Assembly (NCBI GenBank): GCA_902500775.1
Contig: CABVRZ010000001.1
Coordinates: 153,182 to 217,181, forward strand
Source of the DNA: an uncultured Nitrospira sp.
GTDB lineage: Bacteria; Nitrospirota; Nitrospiria; Nitrospirales; Nitrospiraceae
Direction of reading: 5' to 3'
Length of the DNA: 64,000 bases
Shown here: positions 44,856 through 52,715 of the stretch, one piece after another
How positions within the stretch are numbered: the first letter of the stretch is position 1
Layout of the letters: the number at the start of each line of letters is the position of its first letter
Made by a program: the position numbers and the translations under genes
Notes under the pieces: generated by a model
What the model was told of the DNA's origin: nothing
Databases searched by the model: none
Seen by the model: the letters and a program-made list of their open reading frames with translations, nothing else

Positions 44856-46250
44856 ATGTTCAGACCCATTCCAAAAACGACATTCCTCCGAAGAGTTTCC
44901 TCTCGGCTGATCGCATCCGGCCTCCTGATCCTTACCTTGGTGCTCTCCGTCATACTGGTGTTGAGCCTGGAACGAGAAAAACTCTTGCTCCGAAGTTCCG
45001 TCGAAGGTGCGAGGGCTCCGACGGAACTATTCCACGCCCTCTGGGGATCGCGCGGCGATCTAATTGTCGAAACTCTCCTTGTCTTCCTAGTCAGCGTGAT
45101 CGGGATCGCGGCCGTCATGACGTTTCTTCACTATGACGCCACGCGACGGACCCTGGAAGAAGTCAAGGGACTCGCCCGGAACATTCTCGAGAGCATCCCC
45201 ACAGGTGTCCTTACAGTTAATCAGGAAGGACTCGTCAGTGCGATGAATCCCGCAGCCGAGGACGTGTTGAATCACTCTTCATCAGAGCTGCTGGGGAAAG
45301 GCTATGACGCAGTGTTTCCTGAAACCGATCCGATTCGACAGGCGCTCAACGAGGCATTGCGAGCGCACCGGCATGTGGGCCAAGAAGACGTCCGCTACGA
45401 AAGCAGGGATCTGCCCCCACGGACCATTCGCGTGAGTACGGCGGAACTGACTGGGGACGATAACAAGACCGCGGGCGTGATTCTACAGGTGCAGGATGTC
45501 ACCGAATGGCTCGGCCTTGAACAGCGAGTGCGTGCTGCAGAAAAGTTAGCGGCGTTGCATACGCTGTCCGCAGGGGTAGCGCATGAACTGCGGAATCCGT
45601 TAAGCGCCATGGATCTGAATTTGCACCTATTGGAAGAAGAACTCAAGGAGAACGGAACGCCAGGGAAACGGGGTTGGCAATACCTCCATGTCTTGAACGC
45701 GGAATGCCGCCGTTTGTCCGGGATCCTGGATAACTTCATGAAATTTGCACGCCCAGGTGTGGTGGACCTACACGACATTAACGCCCAGACGCTGGTTGAG
45801 CATATTATCGCCTTGATGCAGTTCGAGGCTGAGGAACGTCACATTCGCCTTGAACATACAGTGGGAAAAGATTTGCCCTTGGTGCTGGGAGACGAGACCC
45901 AAATCAGCCAAGTCTTGGTCAACATCATCGTGAATGCCTTCCACGCCATGCCGGATGGTGGACGCTGCCGAATTTCAGTGATGCAACGGGAGATTGACAA
46001 GAGGCTATGGGTGGAGATCGCCGTGGAAGACAGCGGTGTGGGAATTCCTAAGGAGGAGCTTTCCCGCTTGTTTGAGCCCTTCTACACGACCAAGCCGACC
46101 GGTACCGGACTTGGTCTCGCCATCGCGTATCGGATCATGCAGGATCACGGCGGAACCATTCGGGTGTCGAGTGCCCCAGGGAGCGGAACGACGGTAGTGA
46201 CCCAATTTCCCGTCGCGATCAATCAACTTCAAGCCATCGTGGGATCATGA
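44856..46250 (+). CDS. Membrane histidine kinase with PAS domain
   Basis: A 464-residue sensor kinase. TM1 is at about 15-37 and TM2 at about 70-92, separated by a short periplasmic loop of some 30 residues that is too small for a large sensor. A PAS domain (about 105-220) follows, then HisKA with the phospho-acceptor H243 in SAGVAHELRNPLSA, and HATPase_c with DSGVGIPKEEL and GTGLGLAIAY. It would sense an intracellular or membrane signal (redox or quinone state is plausible for a PAS) and phosphorylate the regulator whose gene overlaps by four bases (ATGA at 46247). Confidence 0.93.
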   Translation: MFRPIPKTTFLRRVSSRLIASGLLILTLVLSVILVLSLEREKLLLRSSVEGARAPTELFHALWGSRGDLIVETLLVFLVSVIGIAAVMTFLHYDATRRTLEEVKGLARNILESIPTGVLTVNQEGLVSAMNPAAEDVLNHSSSELLGKGYDAVFPETDPIRQALNEALRAHRHVGQEDVRYESRDLPPRTIRVSTAELTGDDNKTAGVILQVQDVTEWLGLEQRVRAAEKLAALHTLSAGVAHELRNPLSAMDLNLHLLEEELKENGTPGKRGWQYLHVLNAECRRLSGILDNFMKFARPGVVDLHDINAQTLVEHIIALMQFEAEERHIRLEHTVGKDLPLVLGDETQISQVLVNIIVNAFHAMPDGGRCRISVMQREIDKRLWVEIAVEDSGVGIPKEELSRLFEPFYTTKPTGTGLGLAIAYRIMQDHGGTIRVSSAPGSGTTVVTQFPVAINQLQAIVGS

Positions 46251-47605
46251 CGCAGACTGTTCATATTCTCGTCGTCGATGATGAGGTGAATATCCGCAAC
46301 GCCTTGGTAATCCTCTTGGAGAAAAAGGGTTACCAAGTTTCCGGGATAGGTACAGGGGAGGAAGCCCTGCGGTTGCTCGAAGACGCCCAGACTGATCTCG
46401 TGATCACCGACCTGAGGATGCCTGGGATGAGCGGAATGGAGTTCCTCCGTCACGTAAAGGACCGATGGCCTGACACGGAAGTTGTGGTGATGACGGCGTT
46501 TGGTTCGATCGACACGGCGGTGGAAGCGATGCGTCTGGGTGCCTACGACTACCTGACAAAGCCGATCGACCGAGAGCGGTTTCCGGTCGTCGTACTGAAA
46601 GCGCTCGAACGCCGTGCCTTAGCCTGTGAAAATAGGCACCTACGGGACCGCCTTACCACCAGAACACGTTTTGAGCAGATGGTCGGCGAAAGTGAAGCCA
46701 TGCAACGTGTCTATAATCTGGTGGAGATGGTGGCGGACAGCGACGTGACCGTTTTGCTCACGGGTGAAAGTGGAACGGGGAAAGAACTGGTCGCACGTGC
46801 GATCCACCACAAGAGCCTGAGGGCCGATGGGCCGTTCATCACCGTCAATTGTGGAGCCTTACCCGAGAATCTCTTCGAGAGCGAGTTGTTCGGGTATGAG
46901 AAGGGCGCCTTCACCGGCGCGATGTCAACCAAGGTGGGGCGGTTCGAACTAGCCGACGGCGGTACCCTGCTGCTGGATGAAGTGGGCGAAATGTCTCTCA
47001 AGTCTCAAGTGGATTTTCTACGGGTTTTGGAAACCAAGGAGTTCAGGCGGTTAGGAGGCACGAAACTGATCACAGTGGATACCAGAATCATTGCTGCCAC
47101 CAACCGAAATCTGAGGGAAACGGTCACACAGGGAGGGTTTCGAGAAGATCTCTACTATCGGCTGAATGTCGTGCCCCTCCATCTTCCGCCGCTCCGCGAA
47201 CGAGGCGATGATATCCCGCTCCTTGTCACACGGTTTCTGGGAGCATGCTGTGCTCAACACCAGCGGAAGTCCAAAGAAGTTTCACGGGACGCCATGCGAC
47301 TACTTCGGTTGTATGCCTGGCCCGGCAACATTCGTCAACTGAGAAACCTGATGGAGCGGTTGGTGGTCACCGTGCCGGATACAACGATCCAACCGATGCA
47401 CCTTCCGGAAGAAATCCAGGTCAGTAAGGAAGAGCACCGCACCATGATGGTGACACTTGGAACGTCGATTGAGCAGATAGAGCGAGAAGTGATCAGTCGA
47501 ACCTTGAAGGAAGTCACCAATCATCGGGAACAGGCCGCCAAACTGTTAGGGATTAGTTTGAGAACCCTCCAATATAAGATCAAAGAATACGGCATTCGCG
47601 ATTAA
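46247..47605 (+). CDS. NtrC-family response regulator (sigma-54 activator)
   Basis: A 452-residue regulator. The receiver domain has the acidic pair VVDDE, the phospho-acceptor D55 in LVITDLRMPG and the Lys in YLTKPID. The AAA+ domain has Walker A GESGTGKE, sigma-54 contact loop GAFTGA and IAATNRN. The Fis-type helix-turn-helix ends the protein (HREQAAKLLGISLRTLQYKI). It activates sigma-54 RNA polymerase when phosphorylated by the overlapping kinase. A sigma-54 promoter lies 267 bases downstream of its stop, ahead of the Hyf-like genes, making that operon the probable target. Confidence 0.95.
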   Translation: MTQTVHILVVDDEVNIRNALVILLEKKGYQVSGIGTGEEALRLLEDAQTDLVITDLRMPGMSGMEFLRHVKDRWPDTEVVVMTAFGSIDTAVEAMRLGAYDYLTKPIDRERFPVVVLKALERRALACENRHLRDRLTTRTRFEQMVGESEAMQRVYNLVEMVADSDVTVLLTGESGTGKELVARAIHHKSLRADGPFITVNCGALPENLFESELFGYEKGAFTGAMSTKVGRFELADGGTLLLDEVGEMSLKSQVDFLRVLETKEFRRLGGTKLITVDTRIIAATNRNLRETVTQGGFREDLYYRLNVVPLHLPPLRERGDDIPLLVTRFLGACCAQHQRKSKEVSRDAMRLLRLYAWPGNIRQLRNLMERLVVTVPDTTIQPMHLPEEIQVSKEEHRTMMVTLGTSIEQIEREVISRTLKEVTNHREQAAKLLGISLRTLQYKIKEYGIRD

Positions 47606-47709
47606 GCGCTCTCACTCGTAGGTTCTCCTTACCGAGTACCAATTCCCCATCTGAGCGGCGCTTCGTGCGTCCTTCATCGATGTACAGGCATCAGGATTCA
47701 GATCATAGG

Positions 47710-47764
47710 CGCAAGAACTGCACCCCTAATCACCATAGAATATTGCAATCATGCAATTCTTGCA
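47710..47764. promoter_or_regulatory. Putative enhancer sites for the NtrC-type regulator
   Basis: A perfect dyad TGCAA-TTC-TTGCA lies at 47752-47764, overlapped by a further TTGCA half-site at 47743. A degenerate dyad CGCAA-GAA-CTGCA lies at 47710-47722. The centres are 42 bases apart, or four helical turns, and the perfect site is about 110-120 bases upstream of the sigma-54 promoter at 47872, the usual distance for enhancers. The same perfect dyad occurs upstream of the kinase gene (44689). Confidence 0.6.
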
Positions 47765-47871
47765 CGAGTCTACGCTTCGGCCAGCGGCCTTAGTTTCCAA
47801 CCTCTCTCACAACCGCTATAAACCCGCGATAGAATTCATTTTAAACTAGCATCCTTACACCTGCTCAGTGA

Positions 47872-47887
47872 TGGCACTTTCCCTGCA
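47872..47887 (+). promoter_or_regulatory. Sigma-54 (-24/-12) promoter
   Basis: TGGCACTTTCCCTGCA matches the consensus TGGCACRNNNNTTGCW at all but two positions, with the exact 12-base offset between GG and GC. Transcription would start near 47897, ahead of the small genes and the Hyf-like operon. It lies downstream of a gene for a sigma-54 activator and of dyad sites spaced as enhancers. Confidence 0.75.
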
Positions 47888-47911
47888 CTGGCTTATGCTG
47901 GAGATAAGGAA

Positions 47912-47971
47912 ATGATGGACTGTTACACAGCCAACCCTCACACAAAATATAGATGCCCTAACGGTAACTGA
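47912..47971 (+). CDS. Possible 19-residue leader peptide
   Basis: An ATG with a GGAGATAAGGA ribosome site starts a 19-codon frame (MMDCYTANPHTK and on), ending eight bases before the next start. It lies within the 5' end of the sigma-54 transcript. It could be a leader, but nothing besides the ribosome site supports translation. Confidence 0.25.
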   Translation: MMDCYTANPHTKYRCPNGN

Positions 47972-47978
47972 TGAGGAC

Positions 47979-48269
47979 ATGACCATCAAGAATAGAGATG
48001 CGCCTGACAGCAGGTCTTGCACGAACCATCCAGCAATCCAAGATTGGGTGGCACGACTCCGACAATTGACCGACAGGCTTGTGCACTGTCCGGCGGATGT
48101 TACTACGCGATGCGAACTGGCGATATTGCTTGAAGACCTCGGGGAGTATGAAGAAGCGTTGGTCAACTGGAAAGCTGTTCTCAGTTCCGAACCAAACAAT
48201 CTAGTCGCGCGTGAGGGGTCGGTCCGCTGTCGACAATGGCTGGGTCGGTCGCTTCAATTTCCCTCCTAG
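47979..48269 (+). CDS. TPR-like small protein
   Basis: A 96-residue protein. Its C-terminal half is a tetratricopeptide-like helix pair (TTRCELAILLEDLGEYEEALVNWKAVLSSEPNN, with the canonical A-L-G-Y-A-P positions). The N-terminal 40 residues are unlike any family I recognise. The ATG at 47979 follows GAGGAC. It is the first complete gene after the sigma-54 promoter at 47872 and may be an assembly factor for the downstream complex, which is inference. Confidence 0.6.
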   Translation: MTIKNRDAPDSRSCTNHPAIQDWVARLRQLTDRLVHCPADVTTRCELAILLEDLGEYEEALVNWKAVLSSEPNNLVAREGSVRCRQWLGRSLQFPS

Positions 48270-48386
48270 GGTGTTTGAATAAATGACGTCCAGGGATCAG
48301 GCGCCATCTCGAAACCAGTTTCAGGAAGAAGGTGAGATGTGTTGCACAAGCTTACGGAACATCGAGGTCAAGAGGAGCATGACATC

Positions 48387-48665
48387 ATGGTAAATCAGGC
48401 GGACATCGTCGTGGTGCACCATCCGAGAGGAGCGGTGGCACTGGTCTGGGTTGACCTCTCCGCAGGAGCCGTCGTGACAACTCATGCCGGATTGCGAGAC
48501 ACCTTGCGTTGTGGACTTCTAGACTGGGCCGGACAGATTGTGCGGACACGAGATGGACACATCTTTCTCTCAGCGGTGTACGATCATTTTCCCCTGAAGG
48601 GATATCCTGTCCATTGGTTCAGTGCTCCAGGGGTGATCGGCACACACCCCTCTTATCGTGTGTAG
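48387..48665 (+). CDS. Small hypothetical protein
   Basis: A 92-residue product, unrecognised. It is rich in beta-type segments (IVVVHHPRGAVALVWVDLSAGAVVTTH) with a Trp/His-containing end. GAGGAG lies nine bases before the ATG at 48387; a TTG at 48339 would extend it by 16 residues. Its position between the TPR-like and the 35-residue genes suggests it is part of the same sigma-54 transcript. Confidence 0.5.
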   Translation: MVNQADIVVVHHPRGAVALVWVDLSAGAVVTTHAGLRDTLRCGLLDWAGQIVRTRDGHIFLSAVYDHFPLKGYPVHWFSAPGVIGTHPSYRV

Positions 48666-48797
48666 CGCACGCACGAGCTTGGGGCAAGGTGCCACAACAA
48701 ACATTCTAATACCGGCAGAAGATTCGAGCGACAGCTGCTCAGGGCTACCAATCTTTACCACTACGTTCGTGTTAACTGAAATTACAGGAGGCTCATC

Positions 48798-48905
48798 GTG
48801 GGAGATAATGAAACGCGGGCATGGCAGGCTTGGAAAATGACGTGCGGTACAGTCTTGGTCATTGCGCTGTTATTAACCGTCATACATCTCGTAGTGGGGG
48901 GATGA
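48798..48905 (+). CDS. 35-residue single-TM membrane peptide
   Basis: A GTG at 48798 with a strong ACAGGAGG ribosome site starts a 35-codon gene. The hydrophilic head (GDNETRAWQAWKM) is followed by about 20 hydrophobic residues (VLVIALLLTVIHLVV) and a Gly end. It is a classic small bitopic peptide located 147 bases before hyfB. It could be an accessory subunit of the membrane complex. Confidence 0.55.
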   Translation: MGDNETRAWQAWKMTCGTVLVIALLLTVIHLVVGG

Positions 48906-49052
48906 GGTACGGGATTGTGACCCTGTGACTGCTGGAATGCTCAAGCAGAGGGAGGGATCATCGCAGGGTGTTACCAAATTGTAGAGTTTAACTGCATCCT
49001 CCCCATAGACCCTGCGAAAATGTGACGCGAACCCGGGGCCTCAAGCGATCAT

Positions 49053-51080
49053 ATGCTGAATCTGGTTTGGCTTCTTCTGGGCGGATATGTAGCCGGGATA
49101 GTGCTGCCTTTCTGTCTACCGGGGCGACCCGAGTCCCGACGTCTCACGTCCAGTGTTGCCGCCATCGTGGCAACCAGTGCAGGTATCGTTCTCGGGATTC
49201 TTGGCCTCACGTCTTCAGAACCGGTCACAGGCACTCTGGCTTCCACAATCCCTTTGCTCACCTTATCAATTCGCGTCGATCCACTCGCGGCGTTCTTCGT
49301 TTTCACGATCTCCGTTGTGGCTCTTGCTGCGTCGGTTTATGCCATTGGATACCTGCAGCATTTCGAGGGGTACGCATCGACCGCCAAGCTCGGAGCGCTT
49401 TTTAACGCCTATCTCCTCTGTATGACGCTCGTCATCCTCGCGGACAACGCGTTCTTCTTCTTGCTCGCGTGGGAGCTCATGTCGCTCCTATCTTATTTTC
49501 TCGTAGTCACTGAGCATGAGAAGGCGGAGGTGCGATACGCTGGATTGTTTTACTTGATCATGACGCATGTCGGAACTGCGTTCATTGTCATGGCGTTCTT
49601 GATCTTCTTCCAGACTGCCGGGTCGTTCTCCTTTGAAGCTTTTCGACATCCGGAGCAGCCCCTGCCGGAGGGCATGAGAACCCTCGTCTTTCTCATGATC
49701 TTACTGGGGTTCGGCACGAAGGCAGGCATCGTGCCGCTCCATGTGTGGTTGCCCTATGCGCATCCGGTGGCACCGTCGCACGTCTCTGCCGTGATGTCTG
49801 GTGTCATGATTAAAACCGCGATCTATGGTCTGATCCGCGTCTATTTCGATTTCTTCGGTGGGCAGTTCCCGTGGTGGTGGGGCTTCACCGTGCTGTTCCT
49901 GGGAGCCACCTCGTCGTTACTCGGGGTGATGTACGCCTTGATGGAGCATGACCTCAAAAGGCTCCTGGCGTTTCACAGTGTAGAAAACATCGGGATCATC
50001 TTATTGGGCATCGGAGCGGGCATGATCTTTCAGTCCTACGGGTTGAAGGAACTTGCCGCGTTGGGACTGCTGGCCGCACTCTATCATACGATCAACCATG
50101 CCTTGTTTAAAGCCCTCCTGTTCTTAGGGGCCGGCTCACTTCTCTATGCGACGCAGACGCGCAATTTGGAGGAGTACGGCGGGTTGCTTCGACGCATGCC
50201 TTGGACGGGGTCCTTTTTTTTGATCGGAGCCGTGTCGATTTCTGCGCTGCCTCCCACGAATGGATTCGTGAGCGAGTGGCTGTTGTTCCAAAGTCTCTTT
50301 CTCAGTTTTCAGATTCCGACGGTGTTTCTCAAGCTGATGCTGCCAATTGCCGCAGCGATCTTGGCCCTCACTAGCGTGCTGGCCTTGGCCTGCTTCGCAA
50401 AAGCCTTCGGGATCGCGTTTCTTGCACGGCCACGAAGTATGCATGCCCGTCGTGCTGAGGAGGTTCCGGCTCCGATGCGGATCGGAATGGGGATCTTGGC
50501 TACTCTTTGTGTGGCGCTGGGCATTGTCCCGATGGTGGTAGTGCCGCTATTGGATCGAGTTGTCGCTCCTCTGGCAGAGATATCGATCACCAGCAAGGTC
50601 ATGGCAATCGATGGATGGGCGCTAGCCCCGGTGAATGTCGAATTCTCAAGCCTATCCACGCCTGCCCTTGCGTTGTCGCTTGTCGCGCTGGCGATGTTGG
50701 GGTTGGGGCTCGCCGTGGCGCTCGGTGGTCGACTCACAACACGTCATTCCAAAACCTGGGGCTGTGGGATCAATCTCACGGCTCACATGCAATACACCGC
50801 GACTGGTTTCGTTCAACCGATTAAACGAGTCTTCAGTACGATTTACCAACCAACGGTCAAACTCGAGACGGAGTTTCTCCACGAATCCAGATATTTTGCC
50901 AAACGGAGACACTTTGAGTTTCACATTGAACCGATCTTTGAGAAGTATCTCTACGATCCCTTGTTAGCGTTCTTTGCAACGCTGGCCGACCGCCTGAAGA
51001 TCATTCAGGCCGGCAGTCTGCACCTCTATCTAACCTATATGTTCGTCGCACTGATTGTGTTGCTGTTGCTTGCGGTGTAA
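49053..51080 (+). CDS. hyfB: Hydrogenase-4-type membrane subunit HyfB (antiporter-like)
   Basis: A 675-residue polytopic protein related to HyfB/NuoL and Mrp antiporters. It has about 14-16 TM segments. Family segments are VDPLAAFFVFTISV near residue 75, FLLAWELMSLLSYFLV with the conserved Glu, GFGTKAGIVPLHVWLPYAHPVAPSHVSAVMSG with the channel Lys and His, and HTINHALFKALLFLGAGS. It forms an ion (H+ or Na+) half-channel. It starts the six-gene Hyf-like operon and is followed by hyfC after three bases. No ribosome site is clear before the ATG at 49053. Confidence 0.93.
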   Translation: MLNLVWLLLGGYVAGIVLPFCLPGRPESRRLTSSVAAIVATSAGIVLGILGLTSSEPVTGTLASTIPLLTLSIRVDPLAAFFVFTISVVALAASVYAIGYLQHFEGYASTAKLGALFNAYLLCMTLVILADNAFFFLLAWELMSLLSYFLVVTEHEKAEVRYAGLFYLIMTHVGTAFIVMAFLIFFQTAGSFSFEAFRHPEQPLPEGMRTLVFLMILLGFGTKAGIVPLHVWLPYAHPVAPSHVSAVMSGVMIKTAIYGLIRVYFDFFGGQFPWWWGFTVLFLGATSSLLGVMYALMEHDLKRLLAFHSVENIGIILLGIGAGMIFQSYGLKELAALGLLAALYHTINHALFKALLFLGAGSLLYATQTRNLEEYGGLLRRMPWTGSFFLIGAVSISALPPTNGFVSEWLLFQSLFLSFQIPTVFLKLMLPIAAAILALTSVLALACFAKAFGIAFLARPRSMHARRAEEVPAPMRIGMGILATLCVALGIVPMVVVPLLDRVVAPLAEISITSKVMAIDGWALAPVNVEFSSLSTPALALSLVALAMLGLGLAVALGGRLTTRHSKTWGCGINLTAHMQYTATGFVQPIKRVFSTIYQPTVKLETEFLHESRYFAKRRHFEFHIEPIFEKYLYDPLLAFFATLADRLKIIQAGSLHLYLTYMFVALIVLLLLAV

Positions 51081-51083
51081 CCA

Positions 51084-52034
51084 ATGTTCCTGGCGATCAT
51101 GCTCATCGTGGCTCAGACAGCGGTCTTACTCGCCATCTCGCCGTTTCTCGTGGGGCTCATTCGGAAGGTCAAAGCACGTCTGCAGTTGCGGCGGGGCGCA
51201 AGCGTCCTCCAGCCATACGCCGACTTAGCGAAACTCTTCCAGAAGCAGCCGCTCCTCTCGACGACCACTTCTTGGATCTTCACGGCGACGCCTTATATCG
51301 TGTTTGGCTCTACGTTGACGGCGGGCTTACTGGTCCCCACGTTCACTTCGCAGACGCCCATGAACTTTGCGGGAAACATTATTGCGCTGGTCTATCTTTT
51401 GGCGTTGGGTACGTTTTTCTTGATTCTCGCAGGACTCGATACTGGATCGGTCTTTGGCGGGATGGGCAGCAGCCGAGAAGCGATCGTGGCGTCACTGGCT
51501 GAGCCGGCCATGATTCTCGCGATTTTTGCAATTGCCCTGACCAATGGATCGACGAATGTGAGTACCATTGTTCATAAGACCGCGCTGCTCGAAGGTATTG
51601 TCACGGACCCCTCACCACATCTGATGGCGCTGGCAGCCCTCTTCATCGTGGCGCTCGCCGAGACCGGGCGGGTGCCGGTCGATAATCCGGCGACACACTT
51701 AGAACTCACCATGATCCATGAGGCGATGCTCCTTGAATACTCAGGACGCTATCTAGCCCTACTCGAATGGGCAGCCGGTCTAAAACTCGCGGTATTTCTT
51801 TCTTTAATCGCCAACGTCTTCGCACCATGGGGCATCGCGACAACAGTAACTCCTTCCGCGATGGGAATCGGACTTCTGGCGTACATAGTGAAGACCGCAG
51901 CACTCGCGATATTCATCGGAGTCATCGAATGTATGTTCGCCAAACTGCGGTTGTTTAGGGTCACGGATCTGCTGGGCGTGGCGTTCATCCTTGCCCTGCT
52001 CGGATTGCTGTTCTTCTATATTCTTCGGAGCTGA
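51084..52034 (+). CDS. hyfC: Hyf-like membrane anchor subunit HyfC (NuoH-like)
   Basis: A 316-residue subunit of the NuoH/HyfC/HycD family. It has about eight TM segments, with the quinone- or peripheral-arm-contact loop VKARLQLRRGASVLQPYADLAKLFQKQ, and AETGRVPVDNPATHLELTMIHEAMLLEY, the NuoH-type acidic loop. It links the peripheral FeS subunits to the antiporter-like subunits and may bind quinone. It is tightly packed between hyfB and hyfE. Confidence 0.94.
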   Translation: MFLAIMLIVAQTAVLLAISPFLVGLIRKVKARLQLRRGASVLQPYADLAKLFQKQPLLSTTTSWIFTATPYIVFGSTLTAGLLVPTFTSQTPMNFAGNIIALVYLLALGTFFLILAGLDTGSVFGGMGSSREAIVASLAEPAMILAIFAIALTNGSTNVSTIVHKTALLEGIVTDPSPHLMALAALFIVALAETGRVPVDNPATHLELTMIHEAMLLEYSGRYLALLEWAAGLKLAVFLSLIANVFAPWGIATTVTPSAMGIGLLAYIVKTAALAIFIGVIECMFAKLRLFRVTDLLGVAFILALLGLLFFYILRS

Positions 52035-52038
52035 ACGG

Positions 52039-52704
52039 ATGCAGGGACTTTCGTCCCTTGGCTCACAACTGGTCGACTTATGCTCAGCCTTGCTCTTGCT
52101 GACCTGTTTCGCAATTGTCGCGCAACGGCGGCTCTCGGCCTGCGTTGACTTGTTCGCACTGCAGTCAGCCTTTCTCGTCGTCACCGCGGCGCTGGTCGCC
52201 TATCTGACTGGCAACCATCACATCTATCTCGCAGCTGGGCTGACCGGTGTCATCAAAGTAATCATTATTCCTCGGGTCCTCAAGAAAGTCATTGATCGCC
52301 TCAACGTCAAGCGGGAACTAGTGATGCACGTGAACGTGCCGACCGGATTATTAATTTGCGGTGGACTGGTGATGTTGGCATTTTTCATCGCGCAGCCGAT
52401 CATTCCGCTGGGGTCTCTCCTCACGCGAGATTCGTTGGCCATCGCCCTCGCGATCGTACTCATTGGATTGTTTACGATGATCGCAAGACACCAAGCGGTC
52501 TCCCAACTGGTGGGCTTTCTTGTCCTGGAAAACGGACTATTTTTGGGTGCCACCGCCGCCACCTATGGCATGCCGTTGGTCGTTGAATTGGGCGTCTTCT
52601 TCGATGTGCTCATTGCGACATTGATCGCAGGAATCTACACGAATCGCTTGCAAGACGCATTCGACAGCGTGGATACGGACCGACTCACCGTGCTGAAAGA
52701 ATAG
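52039..52704 (+). CDS. hyfE: Hyf-like membrane subunit HyfE (NuoK-like)
   Basis: A 221-residue protein with about seven hydrophobic segments. The C-terminal half is NuoK/MnhC-like (LLICGGLVMLAFFIAQPI, then VGFLVLENGLFLGATAATYGMP with a buried Glu on the ion path). The first third adds extra helices, as in HyfE. The ATG at 52039 is four bases beyond hyfC. It forms part of the ion-translocating core. Confidence 0.9.
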   Translation: MQGLSSLGSQLVDLCSALLLLTCFAIVAQRRLSACVDLFALQSAFLVVTAALVAYLTGNHHIYLAAGLTGVIKVIIIPRVLKKVIDRLNVKRELVMHVNVPTGLLICGGLVMLAFFIAQPIIPLGSLLTRDSLAIALAIVLIGLFTMIARHQAVSQLVGFLVLENGLFLGATAATYGMPLVVELGVFFDVLIATLIAGIYTNRLQDAFDSVDTDRLTVLKE

Positions 52705-52715
52705 CCGAGGCCTCC

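Noticed and set aside
48046-48066. A second sigma-54 promoter (TGGCACGACTCC)
   Set aside because: The -24 box is good, but no GC occurs at the correct distance.
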